Shown: one piece after another, positions 11,480 through 23,601 of the stretch
Layout: every line of letters begins with the position of its first letter
Position numbering within the stretch: the first letter of the stretch is position 1
Assembly (NCBI GenBank): GCA_000469685.2
Contig: LS997567.1
Span: 38,963,005-39,027,004 of the forward strand
Direction: 5' to 3'
From: Haemonchus contortus
Taxonomy: Eukaryota > Nematoda > Chromadorea > Rhabditida > Trichostrongylidae
DNA length: 64,000 nt
The notes under the pieces: model-generated
The model's input: only the letters and a program-made list of their open reading frames with translations
Databases searched by the model: none
What the model was told of the DNA's origin: nothing
Made by a program: the position numbers and the translations under genes

Positions 11480-12480
11480 GCACACGATCTGTGCTTGGCC
11501 TAGTCAGCTTAAGGGGAGGGTAACACGGGCTAGTGCAAAGCATTCACTTCGCTGACACTTGGTGGCACTGTAGTGTCATCTCAAGACCGCAGTAGCCTGC
11601 ATCGCGCGCAACGTACGGACGAAACGTCGAATGAAAACCCTTGAAGCAGAAATATTCCTGTGTGCGGAAGATTTTGTTAACCCCCTTCTCCCTCGCTAGG
11701 AACGCAACTGCTAAATTCCGGTGATAAACCATATAACTCTCCCGGTATACAGAAAGGGCTAGTGAGCAATGGCGGGCGGCCACTCTGGAATTTTCCCTGT
11801 GCTCTGCTTCTCGAACGCTAGCTGCTAGAGGCAGAGAAGGAGGGGACGTCGGCTCCGCAGGCCTGTAGTGAAGCCTAGATACGATCCTGTGCCACAAATT
11901 CGGTTTGCTTTCATCTTATCCTAAGGACGAGAAGAGCAGTGGTGTGAGTGAAATCCCGATTACACTGAAAATGTTGGAATGAAAGAGAACCTGGCTAGTT
12001 GGACCCTACCTCACTGAGTGAGCGCAGACAAGGAAGAGAAAACCAATGACTCCATCCAACTGTTTTTGCCTAGCACATGGAGGAACATAAAGCAACTTAA
12101 GGTGATCCAAATTAAAATGAGGTGAGGAAATGGACTGTTTGTGATTCGCTGGTGGACGGAATATTCACCCAATTCTGGATGGACGCTGCAAAGTGGGATC
12201 TGGAATAGGGTGAATGTACCCATACCCAACAAGCTGAGTGTGACTACCTGTGTATTTACAAATAAATTTGTGCGTTTGATCAGGATTTCGTAATCATACT
12301 TCACGAAATACAGAATGTTCACACTTATTGAAGTTGCAGGCGGCACGGTGCAAAGGCTTAAGGGTGATAAGGGAGTGATGAGAAGAGATAGAGGATGATA
12401 AGCAGCCTCAGAAGTAAGCTCATGTCGTATTAATAGTCGACAGTTTGGTATGTGAAATGGGGTGCAGCAGAATCGTAAAA
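11480..12480. other. Non-coding interval without an assignable gene
   Basis: Minus-strand open frames 11544-11897 and 12011-12346 have no domain, signal or splice support that I can see. They may be transposon-derived or chance. Confidence 0.4.
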
Positions 12481-12644
12481 GCGCCGGCTGACGTAAAACG
12501 AATTAATTCGTATGTAAGAAATCTACGTCTATTGCATTTAATTTCACGGTCAGATTACTTACGGTCGGGTTCTGACCGTGAAATAAAATGCAACAGACGT
12601 TGATTTCTTACATACGAACCAATTGGTTTTACGTCAGCCGGCGC
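12481..12644. repeat. 164-bp imperfect palindrome (MITE-like)
   Basis: Two ~76-bp arms beginning GCGCCGGCTGACGTAAAAC read as inverted copies around a short centre near 12557-12570. No target duplication is obvious. It is followed at 12655-12671 by GACTATGAAAGCAGCC, the same end motif as the 320-bp element at 46711-47030. Confidence 0.75.
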
Positions 12645-12689
12645 GCCGGCCGGCAGACTATGAAAGCAGCCTGTGTATACGTGCGTGTG

Positions 12690-12850
12690 GGTCAGCGTGT
12701 GTGTGTAGAATCATGTCAAAAGCTATAATCGCATAGCGATTGAGCTGTATAAGGAAAGCTGGAACTGTTCCAATGAGGCCGAATGGTTTGCGACAGCCGC
12801 GTGCGGCGGATCGATTGCTCAAAACCGTTCCTACTGCCCGTCTCCCGTGT
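12690..12850 (+). repeat. Dispersed 'gacgggcagtag' repeat, partial copy
   Basis: The segment with GAATGGTTTGCGACAGCCGC and TACTGCCCGTCTCC matches the right half of the copy at 51000-51290, and the reverse complements of 23980-24250 and 53070-53345. A GT-rich microsatellite (12847-12881) adjoins it. Confidence 0.55.
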
Positions 12851-13629
12851 GTGTGCGCGCGTGTGCGTGCGTGTGTGTATGGCTGGGAATTCATAAATCT
12901 TGTTGCCCGTGGATTAAGAGCGCTTGAATTTGCTGAGGCTACAGATGCCAGATCAGTTTTTTGTTTCAGGATGGCAAACTTCAGATTTAACACTGACCAG
13001 ATTTCACTTCCAAAGGTCATTTACTACCAAACTTTTCCGAGCTCTGCCCCACCTAAAGGAACGTGGATATCATCTGTACACATCTGGCCGCTTCTGTTCT
13101 GTTTCGGGTAACAATATCTGCTTCTTTCCAATTCTTTCTGATGATTGTTGGCGCTATGATGGTAAACAATGGTGAACAAATTTATTCTATGAATTCAGAG
13201 AAAACACTATACAAGACAACTTACAGCCATAGACTTAAAACTCATGGCCATACGATCTATAATAGCTTTTTGAGCTCCAAGATAAATAGAGTGTGAGGCA
13301 TGCCCGTGAATGGTTAAAGCTGATGGTTCACCGATCACAAGCACGTCATGGGTGTATGGCCCTCGACAACGTCTTCGTGGACTACTTTTGAGAAATCGGC
13401 ACTGATAACAGGTACTGATTCAACCTTAGTTTTGAAAAGTACGTCTGGTTACGAGGTGGTCCGGCATCATGGGAAAGTACGCAAGCCATGGTTTTGGAAG
13501 ACTCATTCCAGCAGTTAGTTACAGTAAGCAAAGCAAAGTTCTAAGAAAAATGGTCCTTTTTTTTGGCCCATTCGTTCCACGTGCTTGTGAGACGCTCCAT
13601 ACGTCACTAATATTCTAATACAATTTTCC

Positions 13630-14339
13630 TTATCCAAGTACAGTGCTAATTAATGAGCCAGCAAATCCTAGGATTCCTCCGTTGTAGTAGGGCCCCTCGT
13701 AACCGCCGTAGTAGTCTCCACTGTAGTAGACCGGTTGACGGTAATAGTATCTGTAGCTCGGTTGCCTGTAGTGGTAATAATCGTTGAATCCATAACCACC
13801 ATATCCATAGTCGGAGTCGTAAACTGGTTGACCATGGAAATACGACGTAGTAAACGGCTGTCTGTACTGGTAGTAAGGATAGTAGTACTGTCGCTTTATT
13901 CGAGGAGCCCTGAAATAAACAAATTCTACTACCTTTCTTTGGAAGCGGTAACGAGCTGTTCTAGGGCAACTGGTTATTCAACACTGCCTTCAACTGGGTG
14001 TGCATCAAGTAAGAGAAAACTTGGTTACAGTACTGAGAGGGATAAGATTTCACTGTGAGGGGACTATCCGTATCTGAAGAGCCCATTACTGTAACTTTAA
14101 TTCTGCAGCCTTCCTTTACATTTGAAGTGAACCCAAAAAAATTTCTCATTTATCCACTGTTACCAGAACAAAACAGAGTCGATCTTCATTGACAAAAAGC
14201 AGCGGTAGCATAAGTTACAGTGATGGGATGGAAATTAAGCGTAACCGGAGCAGTAGTAAAAAGATTGAGAACTGAACGTCTATACTCACCCAGCGACAAG
14301 TGTGATGACACAAACTAGGAGAACGAATACGAGCTGCAT
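13630..14339 (-). CDS. Secreted tyrosine-rich processed peptide precursor (cluster member 1)
   Basis: Two exons, 14339-14290 and 13909-13630, encode 109 residues. Exon 1 is a signal peptide (MQLVFVLLVCVITLVAG) ending in phase 2 (GG|G). Exon 2 opens APRIKRQYYYPYYQY. The Lys-Arg is a likely proprotein-convertase site, leaving an N-terminal Gln (possible pyroglutamate). The mature part is Tyr/Gly/Arg-Gln-Pro rich (YRQP repeats, GYGGYGF), resembling YGG-type NLP/antimicrobial peptides of Caenorhabditis in composition. The C-terminus is Val-Leu-Gly, and Gly is a possible amide donor. A TATATAAA box lies ~35 nt upstream of the ATG. The intron and signal architecture match the next three genes. Function (epidermal defence or neuropeptide) is inferred from class only. 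Confidence 0.82.
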
Positions 14340-14439
14340 TTGGACTTGTACGAAATCGGCAATGATGGTTTATATATGTGAGACGGGCCGTTTTCTATTC
14401 TCTGACCGAGTTTCTGCGCCACGTCATTTCAAATGCGAG

Positions 14440-16470
14440 GCCAAACAACTGGGTCTTTTTTATTTGATTGTTACCGAACAATCCAGGCAACAACTAGAAC
14501 CTTACCTAGCAATGTTCGGCGTTTCAATTGATTAACTTAAACTATTAGGTGTTTGGGAAGACTGTGGGAAGTTTCAACAACCCCAGATTTCTTCTAGAAT
14601 ATTCCATAAGCTTCCAAGGGAATAATATGAAAGAACACCAGTTACTGCAGTGTGCAACGTATCCGAAGATTTCATAGTATTGCAGCCGGTTGGTCGGATT
14701 GGGGCTCAACTTCGACTTTCCCATTTTTTTTTTCTGAAGCGTTGGAAAGGGGCGTGCTCAGGACCGCATGAAAAGGGCCTCAAGGCCAACTAATGTTTTA
14801 AAATTTCAATGGGCTTCAGCAGCGGAATGGCTTTGTTGGAGCTAAAGAAGTCGAATATGGGGATAATTCAGCCATCATAGGGTAAAAAAGGAAGATGGAG
14901 CCCGATATGTTGTGCGCATTCGAGTGAGAGTGTCTTCTTTGAGAAGTTCCATAGAAACCTCCAGAACATTCCAGAAAAAAATCTGGAATTTTGCCAAACG
15001 CTTGGCAGTTATTTTCAGAACAAGCTCATAGGAGTGAAAATTCTTTTCTTCGATCTTCTCATCTCACAAAAAGGCACGCGTCTAAATATGACTAACTTCC
15101 AAAGGTAACTGTGTGTGAATCTGCCAAAGATATCATTCGGTCAGAGTAGGTGCAGGAAGTCGGGCTTTCAAAGAAGTAAGGAAATCCTTCGGAAAGCATT
15201 TTCAAAGGAGTCATTTTCCCCCTCCAACATGTTTGACATTGTATTCCACCAAAGCAGCTGATGTAGAGAATAATCGGAACTGCATTCTCTACAGAATTGT
15301 CCGATGATACTCGAGCACCGCGCTACTTAGGAGCTCCATGTGAAATCCAAGCTTTCAGGATGACTCCAATTCAGAATCAGGTCAATCGTTGGTATGTGTT
15401 ACGTCGTGTAAGCAAGGTTAGTTAGCCGTAAAATGGCCACGGCCTATTTGCTTAGTTGTTGTTGTTGTTTACAGATGATTCTTTTGCTGGTAAGGTATTT
15501 TCAAACTGAATTCGTGCTCCACTGAATAGTCATTCCTGTTAGGGATTTTGCTATAGCCCTATAACACTTTGTACGATAATATTGATGAAAAGGCTGGTGT
15601 TGTAATCTGTAAAACTTCGCAGAAAACGTCAGGATCCGAACTTTGGCGGGGCGTCTAGCTCAGTTTTACGAGTGACATTCATCCAGGAATTTGCAATGAA
15701 TCAGCGGTTGCTATTAGTTAGTAAAAGTAAGCAAGTCATCTTAGTTAAGCTGTCTTTTTGCTAAGAAAAGAGGATTACCTGAAATGAACACATTTGGGAG
15801 GGCCTTTGAAGAGGTGGGATACACGACAACCAGTGTGTATGGCTACTGCATAGGACAGGTCCCACTGATCTTGTTCGCTGACTTCATTAATTGGAAACCA
15901 TCGTTTGGCCATGCTGACTCCGTGAAAACTTAATCTTTTCACCATGATGGAGACCCATTGACCTAGTCATTGGAATGGCAGTATGACATTGGCATTCGGT
16001 AATGAATAAAAATTTAAATAAAATCGAGAGGACAAGTGGGTTCAAAAAACTCTGTTAATCCTTCTTTCCCTACGAGCATGGACCTCTTTCTGCCATGAAT
16101 TCCGAATGGACCTTCTCTAATCGAAAAACGGCTCACATCAGATAGTGCACAACGAGCTCAAATTTAGCATTTTTGGAGGCCACACCCAAAAGCGGACGTA
16201 TTTCGACGACTATGGTGAGGCTGCATCATTCACAATAGAGCACATGTGCTGAAATTCAAGCAGTTTATCGTCTTGGGCCCTGACCTGCGATGATTGTGGA
16301 TGGGAGTTCTCGGCGGCAAAAAATTTTGGGGAATTTTCTGCTGTCGTAATCGCTTGCCTATAGATATTTCGCGAGTGTGACAGCTGGGTGAAGCTCTCAT
16401 GACCTCTATCGCATGAATTCTTCTCTTCTTTTAAACGACTGATTGACAAATTTGTATATTTATTCCGAAA
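14440..16470. other. Intergenic region between peptide genes 1 and 2
   Basis: No supported gene. The minus frame 16210-16449 lacks signal, splice or domain evidence. No repeat family was recognised by eye. Confidence 0.45.
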
Positions 16471-16492
16471 TATATATATATATATATATATA
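16471..16492. repeat. (TA)11 microsatellite
   Basis: Pure TA dinucleotide tract just downstream of peptide gene 2. Confidence 0.95.
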
Positions 16493-16546
16493 CAGTTGAG
16501 ATGTTATTTATTGCCTTTACATAGCCGAACGACTGTCATATCCTAA

Positions 16547-17697
16547 TCATCCCAGGAGATATGGCAACATACCATGTTCCCTATTGTAAAGAGACCATTC
16601 GCTCCCAGGGAAGCCGGATACTGGGCGATTGTAGTAGCTATTGTACCCATAATTTGATTGACCGTAATAGTTATTATTATATCCGTAACTTGGTTGGCGG
16701 TAGTATCCATAGTTAGCCGGTTGTCGCGCGTAGTTATATGGCTGACCATACTGGTTACCGTAATAGTTGTTGTAGCCGTACTGTCGTTTTGATCGATGTG
16801 CTCTGAATCAAACCATGAGTAAAGCTTTTGATGAATAGCAGTGAGGCAAACAACAACTGCCTTTTATGCTGTGATGGCTTAGTTTCGCAAGAGTAAACTA
16901 CTCAATCAAGAAGTGGTACGCAGTAAATCATAAGTATATGATCTAACCCATTTCCAAGGAAACAAAGGCCATTTCCAAAAATTATCTCTAGAAATGCTCA
17001 CTACTAGATTAGTATAGATTTATTTTTCTATTTGTTTGTTTATTTACATGAACTTATTCATCGGACCCCAGTATTAAGGATCCAACCCGATCAAACAATT
17101 GAAGAGAGCTTGTTTAGGTCTTTGAGGGAAATTGAAATCGTTCTCGGGTGACGGCGGATGTGAAATCCATGAACGCCAGACCCTTACCCCCTCGCTTCTC
17201 CGGGATCAGAAGACCGCGGGGAAGGAAGGGCGTCACATGAACTGACAAAATTACCTAACATGATGTCCTACAGACCAACTTTGAAGTAGCTTACCGATAA
17301 AAGGTAAGCCCAAGCTCATTTTACAGTTATTAGAAGTAAAATGGTTTTCAATCCGAGGAACGTTTTTGACGTAGCAGTAATACTGCTCGGTTTTTTGGGT
17401 TACTGACAAAATTAGAAATTTGTTTTTTCGGACGAAAAAATCGTCTATGAACAAAATAATATTGGGCTTTTGAATAAAAAGTTGCGTTTTCTGAAATTTG
17501 AATGTTTGCTCTACCGCACCCATCTTATCCCGGTAACGGACAGGCATCTACAGAATAATAATTGCTACATATAACAATTTCATGATCGAAACTTAAACAT
17601 AGTAAGGTTCCGGCTGAAAAATTGGAGACAGTACATTGATTCGCACTCACCCAGCAGCTAAAGCGACGATACCAGCAAGGATAATAAGTAATCGCAT
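16547..17697 (-). CDS. Secreted Tyr-rich/PGSEW peptide precursor (cluster member 2)
   Basis: Exons 17697-17651 and 16802-16547 encode 100 residues. Exon 1 is the signal peptide MRLLIILAGIVALAAG with a phase-2 junction. Exon 2 starts AHRSKRQYGYNNYYG, so cleavage after Lys-Arg again leaves Gln first. The body is Tyr/Asn/Gln/Pro-rich with YARQP and YYRQPSYGY motifs like member 1. It then ends with PGSEWSLYN and a Leu-Leu-Gly terminus, the hallmark of members 3 and 4. It therefore links the two peptide types. TATATAAG lies upstream. AATAAA occurs on the minus strand near 16507-16512, just after the stop. The intron of ~850 bp is the longest in the cluster. Confidence 0.82.
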
Positions 17698-17789
17698 TCT
17701 TACTGTTCGGGATTACTGTCTAATGCCTTATATAGTATGATCTTGTGATCATGTCATCGTTGTCGGTTTCGTGACCGACTTCTTGAACT

Positions 17790-17817
17790 GCGTCGCTTTG
17801 AATCAAATGTCAGCTTT
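17790..17817 (-). promoter_or_regulatory. Shared upstream block of peptide gene 2
   Basis: The plus strand reads CGTCGCTTTGAATCAAATGT, close to the block found at the same distance (~95 nt) upstream of peptide gene 3. A TATATAAG box lies between it and the ATG. Confidence 0.55.
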
Positions 17818-18528
17818 GCTTTGAACTGTCTACATAACAAGTTCTAAATCACTGTCATAGTAAAGGCTGTCGGCGCATTTCAGCTCTGGACGTAAGAAGA
17901 TAAATATGCTGCTATGATTCATCGCTTTCATTATGATTGGTGAACAGTTAACATACTACATATTCTCACAGCTACAAGTAGTTTCCAGTGGATTTTCGAA
18001 AATGATGCGAAACTTGGAACGTTATGCATATTTCCCTACTGTACTGGTAACAACAGCAGATTTTCGGAGATATTATCCACTAATTTCCCTACGGTTAAGG
18101 AAACGGGGCGAAATACGAGATGCGGAAATCGGAATTCCACATTATATCAGGTATTTCTCAGCTTCACATGAGTCAATGTCAAAATATTTTGTGTTTTCTT
18201 CTTTTATTCTATATTTTGCTCGTTCTGTTGAAAATGAGCTAGGGTATTCCGCAGTCATAATCTGTCTTGGATGGTGCCATGTATTCAACGGAGTATTTCA
18301 ATCGGGCTCGTGAGTGCAGGTGGAGGAGAAGACAACCAGTGCACTATGCTTATTTATTTGTTCATTAACGTATTTATGCATTTGTTTATTTAATTATTTG
18401 TTTGCACCTAGATGCATCTTTAGAGGAATCGGGTCGATTTAGATGCAAAGAGAGCATCAGGAACATGGACGAATTTGAAGTAGCGGATGTTAAAAGCGGG
18501 ATGGAGCCAGTCTAGTTACTTCGATAGC

Positions 18529-18848
18529 TCAACACTTCCATCCGTTCACACCATCCCTCTGCAGTCTAACTCTAACTTGAAGTACAACACCAAATCCTTT
18601 CAGGATTGCCACGGATCTGTCCAAGTTTCTGTAATTTTGCTATCTCCTTTCCATAACTTTGGTAGTTTGATCAGAAATTTTCATGAGAGATCTCAGAAAG
18701 TTGACAAAAACTGAGGTTTGGAGGTTCAAAGTAACTGAACTTTGACGATGACCGATGACATGAAGAGCAGAAGAAGGGAACTAACTCACTTTGAGGCTAA
18801 GATGGCGGGTGCAAGCAGAACCAGAACAAACACACATCGCACCTTCAT
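18529..18848 (-). CDS. Candidate small secreted peptide (possible cluster member 5)
   Basis: Exon 1 (18848-18790) is a clear signal peptide, MKVRCVFVLVLLAPAILAS, ending in phase 2 at GTGAGT like the other cluster genes. A TATATATAAG box and the shared upstream block precede it. The best phase-matching second exon is 18628-18529 after a TTACAG acceptor, giving a 52-residue precursor ending NGWKC. That exon has no Lys-Arg-Gln site or PGSEW core, so its identity is uncertain, and it may not be the true partner. Exon 1 and promoter are better supported than exon 2. Confidence 0.4.
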
Positions 18849-18939
18849 CTGATCAACCCTTCTTTTCGAGGTGTTATATATAAGAAAAAACAGTGTCCGA
18901 TCCCCGTTAGTGATAAACGACTTCGGAGGAGCGCTTTTT

Positions 18940-18979
18940 TAACCAAAGATCAGTTTTGGGTTACCGTATCAATCTCTCA
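18940..18979 (-). promoter_or_regulatory. Shared upstream block of candidate peptide gene 5
   Basis: The plus strand reads AACCAAAGATCAGTTTTGGG followed by TTACCGTATCAATC. It aligns with the blocks near 21938-21989 and 25125-25177 and lies ~90 nt before the ATG. Confidence 0.6.
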
Positions 18980-18989
18980 GACATGCCCA

Positions 18990-21480
18990 GCAAGACTGAT
19001 CTCTGAGTAACGGTGAGATTCCGATGACGTGGGCAGCCCCACCCACATATTAGTATTCTTTTCACGGTTATTACTGCAGTTTAGTTCAGTAATCGAAAGA
19101 TCGAAAATCAGTGGCAGTACTGAGTGGAGGCGTGGCGGCATTAACCGTTCTGACTTTTAAGACATTTAGAAAGTTTTGAAGCCGGAAGGTGACCCCTAGT
19201 TCCCTCTACGAGGATAACACGTAGAATCCATCTTGAAGATATGCTTCTGGAGCGATCGGTCTTGTTCTCAAAGAAGGTACGTGATGTAATGGGGGACGTG
19301 GAAGCTCATGCCTTCCAATGTCCATAAGGTGCTTCAAAGTTCGGGTTGATCGGTAAGAAGTTGGTTTGGTAAGAAGTTGGTAAGTGGTAGTCTACTATCC
19401 TGATAATCAATTATTATTGCGGTTCCAGACTCCGTAATCGTAATGTGGGATCCCTTTTATTTTTTCCCTGTTGGTTAAAATAGTAATGAAACGAGTAGTT
19501 TCCTAAGTAGGTTACCTTTTTCCAGGCCCCGGAGAATGCGAAAACACGGATAACTCCCGATCAAGTGGATCCGCTTGCAATCTCTCAACCGCTTGCAGTA
19601 CACACCATTGACTTCAGTCAATCAGTCCCAGAAAATCTCTGAACCCATCTGGCTATCATCGTCTTTCGATGGTTGCTATGCTTCCTACGAACCAAAGTTC
19701 ATACTACGATCTGGTCGACGGATCCCGAGACGATGGAACAAGCGCTGTTGGTTTGCGCGAAACCACGTGGTTCCTTCGCTTGAGTTTTGCGTAAAAGGCA
19801 TTCCCAGGCCTGCATCACAGCGGCCAACTTTTCAAAGACCAGAAGATCAGCTTTCCCAACAATGATTTCTTTACGAAAACAACCACATGGACAGAACAGA
19901 CCCAAGAGTCTCTCTTATTTATAATCGTTTGTGATCAATCGGCCTCAATGAACGTCGCGATCGAGGCTATTTTTAGAAAATCTCGGAAAGGGTAGTGTAC
20001 GTGACTAGAGCAACATTTTCGTGAGAGGAAAGGTGGCCTATACCGGCACGCGACTACTGTGAGCGCTGACATCACAGGTTTTCGTTGGTTCTTCAAAGGT
20101 CAGCCAGACCTGCAGAAATTATGGGTTCATGGTAAGTACTGGTTAAGTTTGGGATATTCCCTTAAAGCACTTAGAATCGGAAGACTACGCCAGAACCCGT
20201 AACAGCTTTGACTATAGTAGATTTAACTACTAATAAAAAAAGCTCGACTCCCGGCAATCGCGAAAAACATAGTCCTTTAGTTCGCTGCTCGTGCTCGAAC
20301 ATGAATGAAGACGAGATGTACAAGTAAGAGGGGGCTTGAGTTCCTCTTTGCCAGATATACACCATGAGCCTGAAGAATTCCGAGACTCGCCGTACTGTTT
20401 TAATTCATTCGATAGAAGTGAAATCAATCTACAAGTTTGAACTTTTTCATTTTTCTTGGTTGTAGTTTAACAAATGAATAGGTACGTAACCATTAACTTA
20501 AGTGTGTGGTTTATTATTATAAATCTTCGACCTTTCGTAATCTCATACGATAGGCACATCGGTAAGGTAATAACATAACAACATTTTGGATTCTCTACTC
20601 TTGACTGCGATTTGTATTTGGGGGCCCCTCTTGCCTCCAGTGGAGGCAGTATCTAATGCAGCAACGTGATGGCAATGGCCCGGTCCCATACCACTTTGCT
20701 GCACAATTATTTTTTAGATTAGTGATAAATTAAGGTAAGTGTTGGGGTGTTCTACAGGCAGCTGGATGTGTTGGCTATGTCTGCAGTGGGTTGTCTTGGA
20801 TGTGATTATGGTCCACTCTCGATTCCAGGATCAACCATGGCATTGACCTCCATAAACAATACCGGAAAAGTTTGATTTTTTTAATTTATAAGCTAACCAG
20901 TGTTTTCTAACTACCTCTGGAAATCTGATTAACCTTTGTGGGTTTGGCGTGAAATTCACGGGGTAGGGTCCAAATTCAAGAAAAGGATCAACGGCCAGCC
21001 GGTTTATCATCGTATTTTTTGACAGGCATGCAAATTTCCTGAGGGAAGACTCAAGTCAAAAATGCGCTCTTCCGAAATAGGCATATTTCCTCACAGATGA
21101 AAGTGTGGTTTGTAGAAAAAACATCATAGAGTGTTGAAGATTATATTGGAAAGAGCGGGAGGGGGGAATTGGTAGTCCATGGTGCAAAGTAATTGAAATC
21201 CAATGGATGAGAACACCTAAAATGGTTACGATGACAATTACATGTTCAAAAGCAAATCTCTGAAGTTATGACGCTATGAAGTAGGAGTAGTAAGGCCGTG
21301 TCAGGCAGTAAGGTGACAGGACTATGGTTAGTATGTACAGTAGATCCTTCATGGAAAACAGCAGTTCAAGCACTGCTGCAGAATTTCTGTTTATATGTAT
21401 TGCCCCTCAGATATTTAGGTATTGAATTTTGGCTGGATACATTCGCTGATTCGTAGTGGCATCAAATATCTCTCAATATC
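18990..21480. other. Intergenic region, no supported gene
   Basis: Frames at 19575-19905 (both strands) and 20171-20427 have no consistent exon structure. A TTATAAATAAG string near 19918-19928 precedes a very short minus frame and could be a decayed member of the peptide family, but this is speculative. Confidence 0.4.
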
Positions 21481-21481
21481 C

Positions 21482-21487
21482 TTTATT
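21482..21487 (-). terminator. Polyadenylation signal of peptide gene 3
   Basis: AATAAA on the minus strand, 80 nt after the stop codon at 21567. Confidence 0.65.
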
Positions 21488-21566
21488 ACACTTATTCATC
21501 AAATTTTGGTACTTGAAAGATATGGCACACGATGTATATACAAATAGAATCTGCAGCTAGCCGAGG

Positions 21567-21849
21567 CTATCCGAGTAGAATGAAGTTGTTCCTGGTGTAG
21601 AGTGGCCATTCGCTTCCAGGCAGGGGGTAGAATTGTCGCTTTACTCGGAGAGCTCTGTAATTTCGGCTATGACTAATACAAGTGTTTATACTTGTTACTG
21701 CTACTTTGCACTAATTGGAGGAATAAGATTCTGTGGAAAAAACTTGAAAATTACTCATTACAATTACTGCAAAACCTGTAAGAGATTGCTTACCCAGTAG
21801 CTAAGGCGACGAGGACTGCAAGCAGTAAGAGCAGAGTGAAGAATCGCAT
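21567..21849 (-). CDS. Secreted PGSEWPLY peptide precursor (cluster member 3)
   Basis: Exons 21849-21794 and 21654-21567 encode only 47 residues. The signal peptide MRFFTLLLLLAVLVALATG ends in phase 2, then ALRVKR precedes the mature peptide. The mature peptide begins QFYPLPGSEWPLYT and ends ILLG. If Lys-Arg is cleaved, a 22-residue peptide results, with a cyclisable N-terminal Gln and a C-terminal Gly suited to Leu-amide formation. There is no cysteine. The short intron, the TATATAAAG box and the shared upstream block all match the neighbours. It is unlike any named family I can place with certainty; FIPR/NLP-type peptides of Caenorhabditis are the nearest class by gene design. Confidence 0.82.
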
Positions 21850-21937
21850 TTCTGACTATTCAACCCTTCCTACCTACGCTTTATATAGAAGAGGGAATCA
21901 TGACATGGCCGATAGTGATGATACGTTTCCTGACTGG

Positions 21938-21989
21938 CGTCACTTTGAATCAAAGATCAGTATCGGGTTTCCAAAGCATCAATCAGTTC
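21938..21989 (-). promoter_or_regulatory. Shared upstream block of peptide gene 3
   Basis: The plus strand carries CGTCACTTTGAATCAAAGAT immediately followed by CAGT, then after ~20 nt AATCAGTTC. It lies ~90-140 nt before the ATG at 21849. The equivalent of gene 4 differs at few positions in this block, while sequence further upstream diverges. Confidence 0.65.
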
Positions 21990-21999
21990 ACTGTTCGGA

Positions 22000-23525
22000 G
22001 ATCTGTGGACGTCCAGTGATCTTTGAAAAAGTTTCGACCGACGTCAACGAGTGTCAGCAGCCGTTACCGTAATTTCAAAGCTCTTCCCAGAAATCGGAAC
22101 ATCAGATAGCGATGTCACTGGTCAGACAAAGGAAAAGAGAGGAATGGAACTCTCCTCCCAGAAACTTTTCCTCCCCGAAACGCAAATTTTGAGTATCTGG
22201 AGCACTTTGAACGTTGCCCATGGCACTTACTTCATGATAGAATTCATTTGATTCACACTGTACTTGTTGATTACTCCGAAACTTTTCACTTCTAGTAGCA
22301 ACTTGAGAGTGATGTTTCATGTGTTAGGCGTAACTAGGTTTTTCAAAATGAAATTTGGAAAATATCACGAGAAATTATGGGTCTGTGTGAAAACAGGCTC
22401 CGTAAGTGGCTCTACTACGGACTGCCCGAAATTCCCTGTGACTTTTCCTGTTTCAACCAAACCCTGTTTGAACCAATAAGCGAAGGAAATAATGACGTTT
22501 TACGAAATTGGAGAGCAGATTCGGCACCGGGAGATGTCTAGCAATGTGAGTCGAATGAATCTCGACTTGGGATCCTTTCGTTGTTGAATCGTAACTGTAC
22601 AGTGACGCAAAGCCCCCGAAAATGGCTGGTACCAGCAAATTAGCTGAGTGTCACTTTCATAGAAGCACTAGCACCTGTGCCACTCGAAGAGAAGGGTTTC
22701 CTCAGGGCATTCCAATTAATGGGAAGCTTAGAATTTCGTGAACGTGATTTATGTCCACGTTACTCAAAGTCCATCAATCACCTGTGCGGAAGGAGTGAGC
22801 CCTACTATAAATCAAAAAAAGGAAACAATGGGAAACTCCTGCAACCTTTTTTTCAACCATCTGGCTACAAAAAACGCAAAAAGTATAACGCAAAAGAGCT
22901 TCCTAATTAGTGATTCGTTTCCTCTCAAATTTTTTGCAGGTCATAATTTAGTGCAGGCATTAAGGCCTCTTATGAATATGTCTTCGGAAAATTGTTGAAT
23001 CACCATTGTTGCCCTTCAAAGCCCTTTGGAATACACGAAACAGCAACATTTTCTATGTTTTGTGTGAACAGGAAATCATCAAGACCTGTGCCAGCAGATG
23101 AAGATCAAGGTCGCTATCGCAATAAACAGTCTTTCAAAGATCAGAAGATCGACTAGCTCAAAAGTGATTTTTCTAGAAAGACAAGGGTGCAATTAGAACA
23201 GTCGTCTTGCGGGATTCCAAGGACTCTCATAGAATCGGTATATGAGAATACTTGGGAATCATTCAAGGTGGTGGTCCTGTCTACATTTGGATACTCTGAA
23301 ACGGGAATTTTACGTGACTTCCAATACTTTCTCGCGGCTGGGAAACTGGCAAAGTGTCAAGTGGGCAACCCCACCACGTGGCCATACCTTTGCTGACATC
23401 ACAATTCCCTGTTGTTTCTTGAGAGATCAGCGGAAAATGTATTAAATTAAAACTTTAAAGAGGAATTAAATAAAATGAATTAAAGGTAGGAGTGAGCTTC
23501 CGTACAGAGGGTATATAGTAGATGT
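22000..23525. other. Intergenic region, no supported gene
   Basis: Several short open frames on both strands but no signal peptides with matched splice sites. 23080-23200 and 19780-19870 share a TTTCAAAGA(C/T)CAGAAGATC string, perhaps relics of one duplicated segment. Confidence 0.4.
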
Positions 23526-23531
23526 TGATGA

Positions 23532-23589
23532 TGTTATTATTATTATTATTATTTATCATCATTATTATTTATTATTATCATTGTTATTA
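23532..23589. repeat. (ATT)n-rich microsatellite
   Basis: Interrupted TTA/ATT trinucleotide tract with ATC interruptions. Confidence 0.9.
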
Positions 23590-23601
23590 ATGAAAAGGAG
23601 A

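Noticed and set aside
11544..11897. 117-codon minus open frame
   Set aside because: No signal, domain, splice or conservation evidence; GC-biased region next to inverted repeats where long frames arise by chance.
12740..13111. 123-codon plus open frame
   Set aside because: Overlaps a dispersed repeat and a GT microsatellite; not protein-like.
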